Shown piece after piece: positions 50,753 to 64,000 of a DNA stretch of 64,000 bases. The notes under the pieces are model-generated. The model was given only the letters and a program-made list of their open reading frames with translations. It did not search any database and was not told the origin of the DNA. The DNA lies in assembly GCA_026874595.1 (NCBI GenBank), contig CM049307.1, positions 37,800,862 to 37,864,861 of the forward strand. Direction: 5' to 3'. The stretch is from Sipunculus nudus (taxonomy: Eukaryota > Annelida > Sipuncula > Golfingiida > Sipunculidae). Each line of letters opens with the position of its first letter. The stretch's first letter is position 1. The translations under genes were made by a program, and so were the position numbers.

Positions 50753-52057
50753 ATGACAATTTAATTTTCCTTTCATATTACACTCACATTTCCTAAATCA
50801 AAATTAATTCAAACAAATCATGTAGTGGGATATACCTGAAAAATATAACAGATATATGCATTACTTTAATCATCATTGTTATAGTTGTGAACTTTACTGG
50901 TCCATGGGAATATTTAACCTTATGTAGTATATAAGGTCTGTTTGGGATCTGGAGTACCAGCAGGCTAGTTAAACTGGACAGCAGCACTTAGAGATGCTGG
51001 CAAAAAGACTGGATACAGATGATGAAGCACCTAGATACCCGAGCAGTCTCCCACTGTGGGTTGTCAAAGAATCTGCGGGAGGTTCTGGGAGGGAGGGTGC
51101 TCCTCATTCCCGCTCAGAAAAGGTACACTAGTGTCATGTCTGGTGGTAAAATGGATGCCCGGGCCATGGTGGCAGTGCCAGCTAGTTCATACAATCCTTC
51201 TTAGCAAATAGTGGAATACATCAATAAAGTGTTGTCTGAGCACTTTTTGGCCAATTGATCTCGTCACTATTCCCCTTGAAACACTTGGCCTGGCCTAAGA
51301 TAAACCATCACAACCTGTAACCAACTCCCATCCTACTTGATCAATAAGGACCTGTCTGCTAATATGTCTGTCAACCGGCCAAGTTGCTCCCGTGCTTTTT
51401 AAAACCACTTGCCTGGGGTCCCAAGGATGATGTTCTCATGAGAGAGAGTAAACTTGTGAAAACATACTGGTCTTGAACAAAAAGCGGGGCCCTCAAGCCT
51501 GCTGGGCCATCGTGAGGGAGAAGAACCGTGAATACTTCTGCTTTACATTTCCATAGTTCACGCCTATTGTTCATCAGGCATAAAATCAAGACCACTCATC
51601 TATCAGACGCCACAGCTATCTGCCAGCACCCGTCATTCCTATAGATATGGCATATATCAATACATTACCAGCTAGTGTAAACAATCTAAATTCACTGTCT
51701 GTATTATAAACAAGAACCATATGGTTTATTCGGATTAGTACACTTGACAATTTTTCTCACTAAAAGTTTTCTGACGATCATCCAGGATGCCTGGGCCGTG
51801 TTCCTCTTTCCATGTTTAAACATACAGCCAACTTCAATTCAACTGTACAACTTCAAGCGTACTTATGGGTCATCTAACTCCCACAGTGTCAGACAGGTTT
51901 TACAGCAGACCGTTCAAAAACTGTTTATTAATACACATTCATACCTCAACACATCTGTGGTACTTTTATCACAGAGACCTTATAACAATTTTTTTTCACT
52001 GTTACAAAATCAATGCATATTAAAACTACATAATACTTTTTTATTCATGGCCTGACA

Positions 52058-52440
52058 TTTTTTAAAGTATTTGCCAAGTAGGGCAAGTGACAACTAGCTT
52101 TTACTTGCCCTACATGAATTTTTTACTTGTCTGTAAAAATCAGTAATCATGATTACAACCACAAAAAATTCGATCCACATAATTTGTTTGTTAATTATAT
52201 TTCTCTTCGGCTTTTGCATAGATAAAACATGCATGTAATTAAAGCAAGAGGTATTAAAATATGATTTTACTTCTGAAAAAGAAAGTCGCCAACTTAGGAT
52301 TGGTCAAGATTCAGGCTTTGTGTAAAGGTTTATGTTGCATCCACTTGCCCAGTCAGGCAATTAGAATCCACTGTTGGTTGCCCTACCACCATTTTCACTT
52401 GCCCAGAAAAGCGGTTTACCATTAATGCTGAGCCCTGTTA
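52058..52440. mobile_element. Possible degraded mobile-element copy (ACTTGCCC repeats)
   Basis: The word ACTTGCCC or its complement recurs several times. An 11-base perfect inverted repeat, GTAGGGCAAGT at 52078-52088 and ACTTGCCCTAC at 52103-52113, makes a hairpin with a 14-base loop. A non-autonomous element is the most likely reason, but no target-site duplication or full terminal repeats were found. Confidence 0.35.
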
Positions 52441-55400
52441 TTATTATAGTCACATTAAACAGATTTCAGTTGGATCACTTGGTCAATTATTCATGTCATA
52501 ATATCAGGTGTTAATTTTGCTGAGAAATTTAACTTACTGCACATGTTAACAATTTATCTGTAATTTTCTGTTGTATGTTATGTGCAACTTCCTGCTGACT
52601 TAATATTGAAAATGTCTTTACAATTTTATGTATAATCCTCTCTAAAAAAAATATTTTTTTTTAAATTTCAGGATGCAAAAATAATAAGAATATCTAATGA
52701 AAGGTTATATCATACACATCCTCAAGACTGTCTGCTAGTGAAAATACAAGATATTATTTAGGTCACAATGTAGTTTTCAATACCACTTGACACTGAATAA
52801 ACGGAACTTGTATTCATAAGTCTCTGATCTTAAAGCAGAGAATGATTAAAACATGTGTAATAAGATTTTTTAGGAAGATTTTGAAACAGCTTATGCATTC
52901 AATAATAGATTACCATTGATAAGTCACTGAATTATAAATATTCTTTCTTTTCTCTGTAACCATATAGCTAAACCAGCACTTTCCTGTACTCCGTATTCTT
53001 ATTGTTGTGATAGTTAACCATATTTTGAACTTATCGCTCTTAACTTTGAATATCACTCATTTAATGTCCTTATCAGAAAAACTCCAGTATATGCCATTTA
53101 GTTTTGACAAAAAATTATTACAAAATATAACATGACACCAGTGGAAAGCTAATTATATACTTTCTTTAAATATTAGTCATCTATTGAACCTAAAACTTAC
53201 TGGTACGTTTGAAATTAAGATGCAACAAATTTATGAAGCCCAGGCTGGCCATTGAAAAGGATGTAGTCATTAACCTTAAACGAAACAAGAGGCAGCAAAA
53301 GTAAGTTGTTTGGCTACAATAGCAGTTGTGTGAGGAAACCTGAGACGGGATAAAAGGTTGCTAGAGGAATTCTAGGATTCCCTGAAATAAAGGCACGCGA
53401 TGAAATGCTGCACATGCAACATCAACATCAAACCGCTTCACAAACTGAACTGAAGGCATACAATTTTGTTCCTATTAACCTTGCTTTCCTACTGATAAAA
53501 AAGAGATTATACTTTTAACAGCTACAAAGAGGCCTAATAGAGCACTGATACCTGCAAGGGGCTACTATAGAATTTAGATCTGTGTGGAGCCGACCTTTTA
53601 AGACACTGAAGGTGACAGCTCATGTTGACTACAGCCGATCTTTTGCTTGTTGTGCTGCAGTAAACAATCTAATCATCCTCTTCATAAAGGTGCACCAGTA
53701 GGTCATAATTTACAGGGTGTTGTGAATGGACGTGGTGGAGTTTTTTTTGCTCGCTATCGAGGCCAGGAATTGTGATCATTGTCCCACTGCTTCGATGTTG
53801 TCATGATGAATCATGCAGACCCTACATGACGATGGAACATGCACGTTTATAAAGATCCATCACACATGGCCAGTGTGGCCCACAAATACATGACACTGAG
53901 GGACTCCAAACCTCGCACGCCTCGCTGCTGACTCACTGATAGGTCAGAGGTCATTCAGGACAAACCAGTGACACTTATAATAGGCTGGCAACACGAGCGA
54001 ATACTGTATTGACACTCGCATAAAACATTCAACACCACAGTTGCAATTTTCTTGTTATCTTGGCCTGACTGTTCTGTGATCAAGTATTTTTACTCATACA
54101 AACACCAAGTCTATAATGATTTACTGATATTGTACCAATTCTGAGCCACATTTAGCTATTGATAAAAATAGAGTGAGAATTATATAATCAAAAAGTGTTA
54201 TTTACATGATACAAGTAGTCAATTAAAATCGCTAAACGATCATTTAAACAAACAACCCGAGTTTACATTTTTTTTATATATCCACGATTTCTTGGTAGAG
54301 ACATAAATTTTTTTTCCTGTAACACATTTAAATGCCAAGGGTAAGGATGACTGGTTGCTGATAGTAATGATAAAAATTCCTGTATCCAAATACAGCTTGA
54401 CCATATGTACACAGTAAATAACAACACTAAAAAGGCACTTCCTGCTATATTATACAGCTGTAGTGCTACTAAGACTGGTTGGGACCATTACAAAAAGGGA
54501 ACTTTCTTGATTTAAATACACAGGTTCTCAAAGGGTCACAAATCTAATTACAACATGTTTGTATTAGATTTTGGTTTCTCTCGGCTTGTTCCAATTTGGA
54601 CATGTTGGCGTCATAATGTCTACAGGCATGTATACAGCCAGTACCAGCGCACGGGGAACACTCACTCTTACTCCATGAATAATGAAAGACAGAAAACTAA
54701 AAAGCAAAGGCAAGTAAAGAGTGAGAGGGATGGAGGGGGAGTAGGGAGGGGGCAGCTGGCTGGCTGAGGAGTGTAACCCAGTGACAATCGGGCCTCATTT
54801 TCCTGTTTCTCAAGCTTAATTTGAGACCCCATATCGCACACACATCCCCCCACCCCTAGGGCCATGATATCATGCAAGCTGTACCAACACAGCAGCTCAA
54901 CATCCTGCTTCTATAGCATCCTCATCCTCTGCCCACTCCCTGAACCTTTCCTTGTTTCATTACTCTGTTTTTGCCTCAGATTATACCCAACAATGAAACT
55001 CATCACCTTGTGTTTAAATTAAGAGTGAAAGTGATCAATTCTCAATGTAATTATCTTCATGAGTCATTTAACTTACATAACATCATTATCTAATACCTAA
55101 ATGAGTTGTGTCTTCATAGAGCTCTCTGTCAACTGAAAACCAGAAAAAAAATTTCAAACAATGTTCTAATGACCTTAAAATTATATTTGGCAAATTCTTC
55201 CCCAAAATAAACACGCAAGTGATCAGCAGCAGAGGTTGACCTGATAGCGGTTAGGCATGACTGTGGTTCAGTTTTTAACATCAGATCTTCAGACCAAACC
55301 GCTGATAGGTGAAACGGGACTGATTTAATGAAGTTTACCTCCTCAGAGTATCAAAGGTAATGTATGCAGAATCAGGAGGTATATAAGAAGTCACATCTTC

Positions 55401-58019
55401 CTCAGAACAATTCCCATTCACGCCAAACCCCACAGGGATCTGCAGTGATTCAAAAAATAGCTTCACTACAAGCAGAGGAGTGATTCAGGACAGTACATGG
55501 ACCCTGATTTGTCCTGTACTTGATGCTACCGTAAAGGGCCTGGCCTGGCGGAGTTCTGACCCTTTTTCCAGGTAACATCAAGTGCTCTCGGCAGCCGGAG
55601 AAAAGTGCCACAAATTGATCAAGCCAACAGTATAAACTGTAGCTGGGGCTGGCATCAGGCTGCAGCAGGCTACTCTCTTGATCTGGCTAATTCTGACGGA
55701 TCCGCCCGGTTTGGTCACATTACACCCAGCCAAGCAACAAGATCTGCTGGCAGAACTGTCAGCAAATGCCAGTGTATTTCCAGCAAGTTCCAAAAATTCA
55801 AAATGCTAGCCGAAACCCTTGCTGTTTAATTCAGCTGCCTTACACTACGAGGTGAGCCTGGTGACAGCACTGGCCTGTAGCCACTATGCAAGTGACTGTT
55901 GACACAACGGCAGCACTTTATTTTCATAATACCTGTTCATCAGAATTCAGTTCAGCCTGATCATCGTTATTACACACTGGCATTAATTAAAACGAAAGTT
56001 TACTGTATCAACAGGAAAGCAAACTTGGTGCTCGTCACAGTGTAGACTCACCAGAATTATTTTTAACGGTTGTTAATAGCTTGAGTGAATACTAATTTAC
56101 TGCAGTTTCATAGCAATTGCAAGGTATCCACTAATGATAATTTTAACATGCCTTTACATGAAATAACTTAAAATAATTTGCAGTCATTTTCATGGTGAAA
56201 ACAGTGCTCTTTTTGGTGAACATACAGCTCAGTTCAATATTTGCTTATTGTACTATTAACAAACTTGACATTGTATTACTGTTACAGGATATGAAAAGAA
56301 AACACTATGAATGTCTTATAATTTTCTTTAACAATAGTTGATTAAATGTAAATTTATTTAAAATTCTACATTTCATTATGTAGCTCAGGTGAAACACAAG
56401 GATCAGGACCATCGGTTAAAATTTGTTATCAAATATGAGATACCCAGGTGAGATCTTCTCATTAAGCCTGAGTCACCTGGAAATTATAACAAACTTTGAT
56501 TTGTGACAACAGCAGTGGCTTGTTTAATTTCAAACCCTGTCATCAGGGGAAAGTAAAACTGGCCATTTGTATATAAAATCACAGACTTTGGTCTGATTTT
56601 TTCATATCTATCAGTGCAGACTGAACACAGTTTAGCAACCCGAGACTTTGTTTCCCTGCGTCATTACATCACAGAGCCAGGAAGTTACTTCTGGCAATCC
56701 CAGCAGGGGCAGGCTGCGCTGTATGCGTTACTGTTGCATCCAAACAACAGGCTGAGTCAGTCAATTCTTTAGATTTACCTTCTTGGAGCAGGAACCCTTT
56801 GGGACCCAGGGAAAACATTATCAGTAATACATTTCAATCCGGAACATTACGGCCTCATCACATGACAGTCTGTATGCATCCCCTGCATGCTTCAGGCCGG
56901 AAGCTGCAGGTATTCATCTGAAGGCATACATTTGTATTTGTTTACAGGAACCCATATCCATACATAAATAATTAACTAGCTACGAATAAACAAAGAATGC
57001 TGAATCAGGGGGAACACCAGGGTGAGAATACTGTACCCCCTGAGGGTATGGGGTGGAGGGGCTGGGCCACTTGTCAGTGCTGTGGGAATGACCTCTATGT
57101 AAGGTGACACTGACAGCCCTATTGCGCTGGGTCTTGAGTATGGTGCTGGATCACCCGGGTCACAAACAACGTGAACTGAGCCCACCCCAGCAATAGGAGT
57201 TAGGGGACCATCACAAAATACACAGCGAGATTCTCCCACTAACCCAAGCTTGGCAGTTTAATGAGCCACTTAAGATTATGCTAGGAGGTTTTTGTAGGAT
57301 TTTTTTCCTGGATACTGCTCACAGCTGGGTGGAATTCAAACAAGTTAAAGCAACTGTGTGGAGAGTAATAAAACCAGGTTAACAGCTGGAGTTTGCTTCT
57401 TCTACATGACGACAAAACGACCACTAAACCCCGATACATCAGAACGCAGGATGGAAACATCTGACGTTTATATCGACTACAAAGCAACTAAACCATCAAC
57501 CCCATCTCAGAGTAAATAAAATCCAAGCAAACAAAAGCAAAGTGAAATATGTACATGAGAGGGCAGGTATCATAACATTTTGCCACTGGATGGGCTCGGT
57601 ATGAATATTCACAAGAGGAATGTTGACACAAGGACAATTCTACATGACTACCCACCTGAGCCATTAATGTCAAGCACTCACACTTGAATGTAGGAACTAC
57701 AAACATATATATTGACCCATTCAGAGCTAACAGACCATTCATAAAAATGTCTGCTTCCTCAACTGGGGAGAAATTACACTTTTCACCAAGCTGACCCAAA
57801 AGGGTAACACAAACACACTAATTGCTTCAAGTTTTTGACAATACACTGCAATAATCAGCAGTAATATTTATAAAACTTGCAATCTCTGAATTTCTTAATT
57901 TTTATTATTACGTTAATCTATTAATAAGGATGTCCTAATATTTTGATTTACAGCATACATTTTTGCCCAGTATTTATTAATTATCTGTATCATAGGGGAG
58001 GTTTTAATTGGTAACTATT

Positions 58020-58320
58020 TAATTAGATTCATAACCCATCTTGAGGGGGCACTCCTGGAGCTTTTCATTAGCTCACATTAATGGAGAACACTGAAGAGCG
58101 TTCACTTATCCACAAATAATCGGCAGCAGCAACGATTATGCAATGCAAGAGACAGGGTGGATAAAAGACAAGGCCTCCCGTAGTCCAATCATGGATTTGT
58201 CATAAAAGGAGATACAGCCCCAGGGTCAAAAGTGCAGATAAAAAGCGAGCCGTTTCATCGTCCATAGAACAAACAGCATCATGTTGATGGTGGCCTGCTC
58301 AGCTCGGACAGTACCGCAGC
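58020..58320. promoter_or_regulatory. Candidate intronic enhancer block
   Basis: A GC-balanced segment with homeodomain, GATA-like and SOX-like words (TCATTAGC, GATAAAA, AACAAAC). No protein-like open frame. A suggestion from composition only. Confidence 0.15.
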
Positions 58321-61189
58321 ATACTAACATGGAATATGTGCTCGTAACCATCCGGCCCGCAGTCCATGCCAGTCATTATACTACCACATAAAACCAGACT
58401 TATTTCTGTGCCACTGTCATTCCAGTATGAAATCATACAGCCTTTTTTACAGATACATCTGATATTAACGCAATAATGACCCAAATAAAAGTGCATCAGT
58501 TACCGAATAAGGGTGTTCTTATTGTTAATAACACATCAATTCCCATTTCTGTGCCTGATCAACATTTCATTGTTTTCCAAGTCAGATTTGGCCATTACCA
58601 TTAGGTCATGTGTGCCCATTTCTGGCTTGAAGTGGCTATCCAGCAGCCCTGTCTATATTCCATTTAACAACCCTTAATGGCCAGCACTGTGCTTCTGCAA
58701 CAGCAACCTTTCTAAGGAACAGATCAGCCTGTACGGCAGCAGAGCTGGCCTCCAGGCGCCAACCCCCATCACCAGAAGAAGTAACAAATCTACATACAAT
58801 TGCTGTGGATGAGAGGTGACAAGTACTATCAATTTCAGCACTGCTGCTAAAACTAATACCAAGCATGACACACAGAGGCACTGCCATGTTTTCATCTTCA
58901 CCAATCATATTTGACAGCTATTTTTCGCTATCCAGTAACTACCAGCTTCTCGAGGATCCACTTGGGTGCAATTTACCGAAGCACTCATTGAGGTTCAAGT
59001 GAAAAACGCCTTCGGAAGGTCATTTGTCCCCAACCCTGCATCTCTCAAGCCTCAGTGAAAACTGCCGAGCCTTCCGCTTTCACAAATGATTAAAGAATGA
59101 AGCCGTATATTAAATATTGGAATGTCTATACAGATGGGGAACTTAACAAGATGTGAGCGGCACCATGTGTGTATGATACAGCTGTAGTGAAGCCCACTCC
59201 ACCACCTCTCTGGTCTCCCTCATGGCATCCCCAAGTTCCACAGCCAATCCCAAGGGGAAGAGGTCCAAGAAATCTTCAAGTACATCAATAAAATTGTGGA
59301 AAAATGGCTTTACACCCGGCAGTTCCACAGTCATGCTCAAATGCCACCATACATACAACCTTCATTGCCTGAACGCACTTGTGAATAATTAAAAGCTGTA
59401 AGGCCCTGCTAGCTGTCAGTGTTAACTGTATATCCCGTCCTGCTACACAGGCCCACTCCAACATGTCAGGACACACAGCGGTGGTGACAGATTTTCATAA
59501 TGGTTAAAAGTAAATATCTTACAATCTATGAAATATTTGTGGAAAATTTGGAAGAACTGTGACAAGCAGATTTGCCACATATGCTTGCTGAAGTGGTTCT
59601 GTTGAAAATGTTACCTTATTAACAGGTTAGCAAGCTTCTGCTGTACAATAGTAAAAAGTAGATTTACCAAAAACTGTTCATTGAAACATGGCTATATATC
59701 GATTGCAACAAATGTTTTACAATTGTTCTGTTAAGCCACATGGGCCGATCTGCAGACTTGAGCAATAATTAAAGTAAATTTCCTGAAACAAAATTTCCAT
59801 AAAAACTCCAAGTAATTCAGATAAATAAAAATTTCTCATTTGTTCTGTCCCAATAAATGGTTCTAAGGTTTCCAATAAGGAAATAAAACACAGGCAGTGT
59901 TTTATACATCATTTTTTGTAAGCCCATAAAAAAGACAAGTCAGCTGAACACATGTATCCCTAAGACTTATAAATGAAAGAAATGGTTGTTTCATTATTTT
60001 TTTAATAAATGGAGAGGATAATTTTGAGAGTTTATGAATCTTTCAGGGACACTAGTTTCATAAGATAATCCAGTCAAAAAGATAGGTGTATAGCCACGTT
60101 CTCAGTGCAAATGAACCCTAATGATAAGGTACTTTAAAGCATTAGCTATAACTCTCTTTGTGGGTACAACACTGCCTGGAGAGGCACACAAGATTAAGGG
60201 TCGAGCAAGGCTCAGATTTAGTCAAGACAGCCTCACTAGATCCCAGCCTTACTACATTGCTGCCACATCTGTTTGAAATGCAGTTACAAGTAAATCCAGT
60301 ATTCCTCGTAATTAGTGCCGATACAACCCGGGCTGTGAAGCTTGGGTCCTAAAAAGATTCATTCAAAAGGGCTCAAGGGGAAAAAATTCCACCCATTAAG
60401 TGTGCCATACTGGGCTGTATTACATCCTGGAGTGTCAGTGTTCTACCAAACCTATCCCCCAACAGCCCAATGAAAACAACCGTGTTTGAGTAAGCACATG
60501 GCCCACAGAAGGTAAAGGGGGAAACACCACTGGTGAGGTCACACATAAACCAGGCCCCCTATGTGCCCCTATTTTATTTGTAGTGCTTTAAGGGTCCAGG
60601 GCAACTGGACAGCCATTTGTCTCTCGCTCTGTTGCCTGGCAGATGGATAGCTCCCAGAGAGAAGTTGGGCCCTCGTGGCAAAAATATGTCTACTGGAATG
60701 GCAGTACTTAACAGAACAGCTGAGGGGAATTTGGTGGCCGGAGGGTGATAAATGGAGCTCTCGGCCTTCCTGATGTCAAGCAAGACATGATTTATTTGGG
60801 CATTCCAGGGGCCCCACTGACACTATGATAACGCTACAATGGGGCTCTCAATGATACTTCAGACGAAGCCCAGTCCACCCACCTTACTTCACCAATACAC
60901 CTGACCCTGGCTACCTTAAAACTGACCTCAGGACACTGACACTGGTACCATAATCCACAGAAAATGTCTCAGACCTTTATTTTGTTATATGATGTATATA
61001 ATGGACAATTTTACACATATTAGACCACAAACTATGGAAACTATATTATAATAATGATAATACAGTTAAAAGATGACAATGAGAAAAATACATTTTTTCA
61101 CATAAGAGGTTCAAAGACTTCAAAGTATAAAATCAATATACACATATATATGTATAAATGTAAATTATCTATCATTTTTACCCTCTGTG

Positions 61190-61320
61190 GGAAAGGGACA
61201 GGATGGAGGATGGAGAGAACAGAGAGAGATGGAGAGAACAGAGAGAAGAAGAGAGGAAGAAAGAGAGTGAGAAAAGGCAGGAAAAAGTGCAGATAGAAAG
61301 AATGAAACAGAGAATGTGAA
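61190..61320. repeat. Purine-rich tract (GA repeats)
   Basis: Almost all purine on the plus strand, with a direct repeat of GATGGAGAGAACAGAGAGA. Long purine tracts can form triplex DNA. It explains the open frames at 61054-61296 and 61165-61455. Confidence 0.85.
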
Positions 61321-62949
61321 GTATTTAATTATATACATAGTTGCTGAGCATATTAGAAATCGGGAATTTTCCTGCAAAGAATGGTAATTTAATTGTACAG
61401 AGCTAAATCTTTTCACTGATGTTGGGCAGATTAGAATATGGTTCTGCACATTCATTTAAGTGAAAAAAAAGCAACCGATGAAAACTTTTTCAATCAATTC
61501 CATATCAAACATGAAAGGTAACATTAATATAAAAAAAAACAACTTTGATTGAAAAAAAAATCAGACTCAACAAGGGAGAGGAGGGAATAAGGAGAAATGA
61601 CTTTTATAAAGGTCATTAAAAGTGACTGGCAATTGAAGCAGGTCACGATGACATTCAGGAACAGCACTGCTCACACTCTGCCAGTCAGCCGCACATCACT
61701 CTGTACTGCAGCCAGGTGAGATGTGGATCCTTTAACATAGACCAGTAAATGCCCCAACCATTGCAGCCCTCTGAACTCACTGTGACAAACTTATGTTTGG
61801 AATAAAACACGCCTGCCCTGGCACACTGGGAAACCATGTCATTTGCATTTCTGCCAATTTGTGTTGTGCCCACTATTTCATGGCGGGCGTGCATGTTTTT
61901 CCACTCCTTTCACCAAGTATAATGCTTGTCAATAGCAAGGCCCAACAACTTGACAGGTGCTACTATATTTCAATGATTCAATGCTGACAAACCATGACAC
62001 AGGAACAGACGCTGGTCATGACAGGGTATGTGAAAAGTGCTTCATTTGGAAAGGGCACCTCTACCCTCGTACCACAGACAATACCATAATGACACCAATT
62101 ACTTCAACTTGAAAGTCACACAATACACTGGCTTAGCTTCCCCTTGCGCAAGACAGACAAGCAAAAGATAGACCAGAGCACACGACCTGACACTAGTTGC
62201 TCTGTATTCTGTTGCTTTTCCTTGTTCCATGGTTACCGGACCTTCAACTTAACTGCCTCAAGTAGAGACTGGCCAGGTTACCTGGAGATTCCCTAGGGGA
62301 CTGAAAGCAGCCATTTTTATCAGCCTATCCAACACAAGAGGTCCCGGAGAACGCTCTGCTATCACCAGGCTCAGGTCTACACCCTCTTCAATCTTCACTT
62401 TTGCTGTGGATGACGAGGAGTTGTATAGGGATCCATGTAGGGACCCCAATAGACACTTGATCCCTTTAAATACTGTATAGAGAGCACCAGTTTCCCCTCT
62501 ACATCTTATGAACAGTTCTGAGCTGACATGCTGGCCTGCTACCAGCCTGGCAAACCTGCCAGGTAACAGCTCAGCCTGCCTAGTTTACAAGTTCCATATC
62601 CTGTGCGGCCTGTCTACCTTATAGCAGAGGTGTTAACTGTTCCCTACCCTAAATATTTCAGATAATACATCTCCCATTTTTCTTCAGCAGTATCACTTTT
62701 ACTGACTGATATTAACATTTTTATTAATATTCTCTTCTCTCAGCCAAAAAGATAAAGTATCTTCAGTTTCTTTAAACATATAAATTCTAATCCCTGTAAA
62801 TATATAAGTATATATTACCATATTTCAGTCTAGATATAATATACAATTATTTCACAAATAAATACATGATTATATAAATGGTTATTTATAAAATTTCTGG
62901 ACACTTACTATATCCTAATAAATCATTTGAATATTTGGTATATATGTCT

Positions 62950-63212
62950 AGGCCCAGATCCCAATCTGGACCAATAGGCGATTGGTCCAGACCAGATCCC
63001 AATCAGGATTTGGTCCGGCCTAAACCCTGATTGGGATCTGGTCCAGCCCTTGTCCAGACCAATTGGGAATTGGTCCAGACCAAATCTCGATCAGGATCTG
63101 GGCTGGACCAATTCCTGATTGATCCAGACCAAATCCCGATCAGGATTCAGTCTGGCCTAAACCCTGATCCGGATCTGGTCTTGACCAGTTCATGATTGAG
63201 ATTCCATGGCAG
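62950..63212. repeat. Palindrome-rich repeat array, first block
   Basis: Degenerate units built from GATTGGTCCAGACCAGATCC, CAATCAGGATTTGGTCC and GGCCTAAACCCTGATTGGG words, many of them self-complementary (CCAAT..ATTGG, GGTCCAGACC, ATCCCGATCAGGAT). Three to four irregular units, flanked by AT-rich DNA. Confidence 0.85.
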
Positions 63213-63831
63213 ACTAGAGCAGGCTTTTGGTGTAAACATTATATTCCATAAGGTTAAGACATGAAAATAATAAACCAAGTTGTGTAAAAAATATAAACTT
63301 ATATATATTAACATATGTTATAAAAACATGAATATATACATATATTTAGTTGAAAATGTTGATAAGAAGTTATAAATTGTTGGTTTTCATGAAATCAGGA
63401 CTTTCACTTGAATGTAAGCTGTTTATGAGTTGATACAAGTTAAGAATATCCATATTTGAAAACTGGGGACTAAAAACTTCATATGATACTTAACTTCTTA
63501 TACATGTTATCCATCTAACAATTTATTCTACCAACAAAATGCATCAAATATATACACTTATTTACACAGTGAGTCAGCTTAAACTAGTTCAATTGTTATA
63601 TAAAAAATTGAATAAACAATCTAATGAAAATACTGGAAATAATATTTCAACTTGAAAAATAATACAAGGACTTGAAAAATAATTACAATAAATATGATCA
63701 CTCAATTAATTCAAACTTAAATATGAATTCAGTTATTAAGGTAGAATAATTAACACTGACTACAAATTAAATTAACATTTGTCATTACTTATTAAGTTAT
63801 AATTTCAGACATCCTATCAGGGATATAGGCA

Positions 63832-64000
63832 TGCTCTGAATCAAGGTCTGGGCTGACCTGAACCTTGATAAGTTCAGACAGGAACTCATTCTCTTTCCTA
63901 AAAGTTAATGATCGGGGTTTAGGCTGGACCAAATTCTGATCGGCATCTGGTCCGGACCAATTGCCGATTGGTCCAGACCAGATCCTAATCGGGATTTGGT
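63832..64000. repeat. Palindrome-rich repeat array, second block, cut by window end
   Basis: Bases 63957-64000 repeat 62971-63014 directly with a few differences, and GGGTTTAGGCTGGACC at 63916-63931 is the opposite orientation of the first block's GGTCCGGCCTAAACCC. The block continues past the window. Confidence 0.85.

Larger units (their letters stand above)
37874..64000 (-). other. Large upstream intron, open at the window edge
   Basis: More than 26 kb without a recognisable TCF exon. The 5' exons for the beta-catenin-binding domain must lie beyond base 64000 or be too small to recognise. Contents: AT-only low complexity (38105-38410), a motif array (41583-41720), microsatellites (43147-43188, 47537-47587, 47691-47752), two-copy repeats (45873-46180, 50627-50752), a mobile-element-like relic (52058-52440), a purine tract (61190-61320) and palindromic repeats at the right edge. 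GC-richer blocks occur at 42490-43110, 44500-45080, 48600-48850, 51000-51200, 55200-55900, 56640-57250, 58020-58320, 58620-59500 and 60150-60960. None shows a recognisable protein. Confidence 0.7.

Noticed and set aside
58636-59476. Cluster of overlapping minus-strand open frames
   Set aside because: They occupy different frames, lack recognisable domains, and fit the lower AT content of the block. They might mark a conserved noncoding element but there is no direct sign of it.
62258-62449. Possible TCF upstream exon (STAKVKIEEG.. then donor-like CCAG/GTAACC)
   Set aside because: Splice-like edges exist, but the peptide does not resemble any TCF block and the phase cannot be tied to exon 37873. 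It is left as chance unless transcripts show otherwise.
1-64000. Genome-wide style excess of TCF binding sites suggesting autoregulation
   Set aside because: About eight matches to [CG][AT]TCAAAG were noticed, which is roughly what chance predicts for 64 kb on two strands. Only the close pair near 9.8 kb was kept.
37874-64000. Search for the beta-catenin-binding exon and other 5' exons
   Set aside because: No sequence resembling the DELGA..DE-type N-terminus or the SPSPAH block before SNKV was found on the minus strand, so no such exon is claimed.

Overview
The window lies inside one large gene on the minus strand: a TCF/LEF-family transcription factor (the TCF7L2 / pangolin family), the HMG-box DNA-binding effector of canonical Wnt/beta-catenin signalling. 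Eight coding exons are recognisable by protein similarity and all have GT-AG splice sites in matching phases. They run right to left from 37873 to a TGA stop at 649-647. The 5' part (beta-catenin-binding domain, promoter) was not found and probably lies beyond base 64000. The AT-rich sequence, the long introns (up to more than 26 kb) and a C-clamp reading SQWCKPC rather than the vertebrate NNWCGPC suggest an invertebrate bilaterian. A lophotrochozoan such as a mollusc is my guess; the species cannot be told.

Transcript order: 37873-37768 (context-dependent region, ending IDPKTG), 21601-21514 (PMYPI..PGQFPHPIYP), 15067-14858 (GFRSPYPSALP .. PAIVTP), then two alternative exons for the first half of the HMG box (B, 12821-12641; A, 12604-12394), 4603-4423 (second half of the HMG box plus basic tail), 2724-2652 (first part of the C-clamp) and 1022-647 (end of the C-clamp and C-terminal tail). 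One product carries one HMG half: about 404 residues are visible with exon B and 414 with exon A.

The most striking observation is the pair of tandem exons at 12394-12604 and 12641-12821. Both encode helix 1 and helix 2 of the HMG box, both fit the flanking exons in the same phase, only 36 bases separate them, and using both would hit a stop codon. This predicts obligate mutually exclusive splicing that gives two TCF proteins with different DNA-binding domains. I know of no description of this for a TCF/LEF gene, although I could not search.

Other points of interest: a 163-bp near-perfect inverted repeat flanks the second HMG exon; a 35-base C-run (in RNA) follows exon A; skipping the 73-base C-clamp exon would create a short C-clamp-less tail; one splice acceptor has been tandemly duplicated; and the introns hold CTCF-like motifs, a minisatellite, a nuclear-receptor-like motif array and a palindrome-rich repeat at the right edge. 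Introns are otherwise AT-rich with scattered GC-richer blocks that may be enhancers. I see no other protein-coding gene and no tRNA or rRNA.
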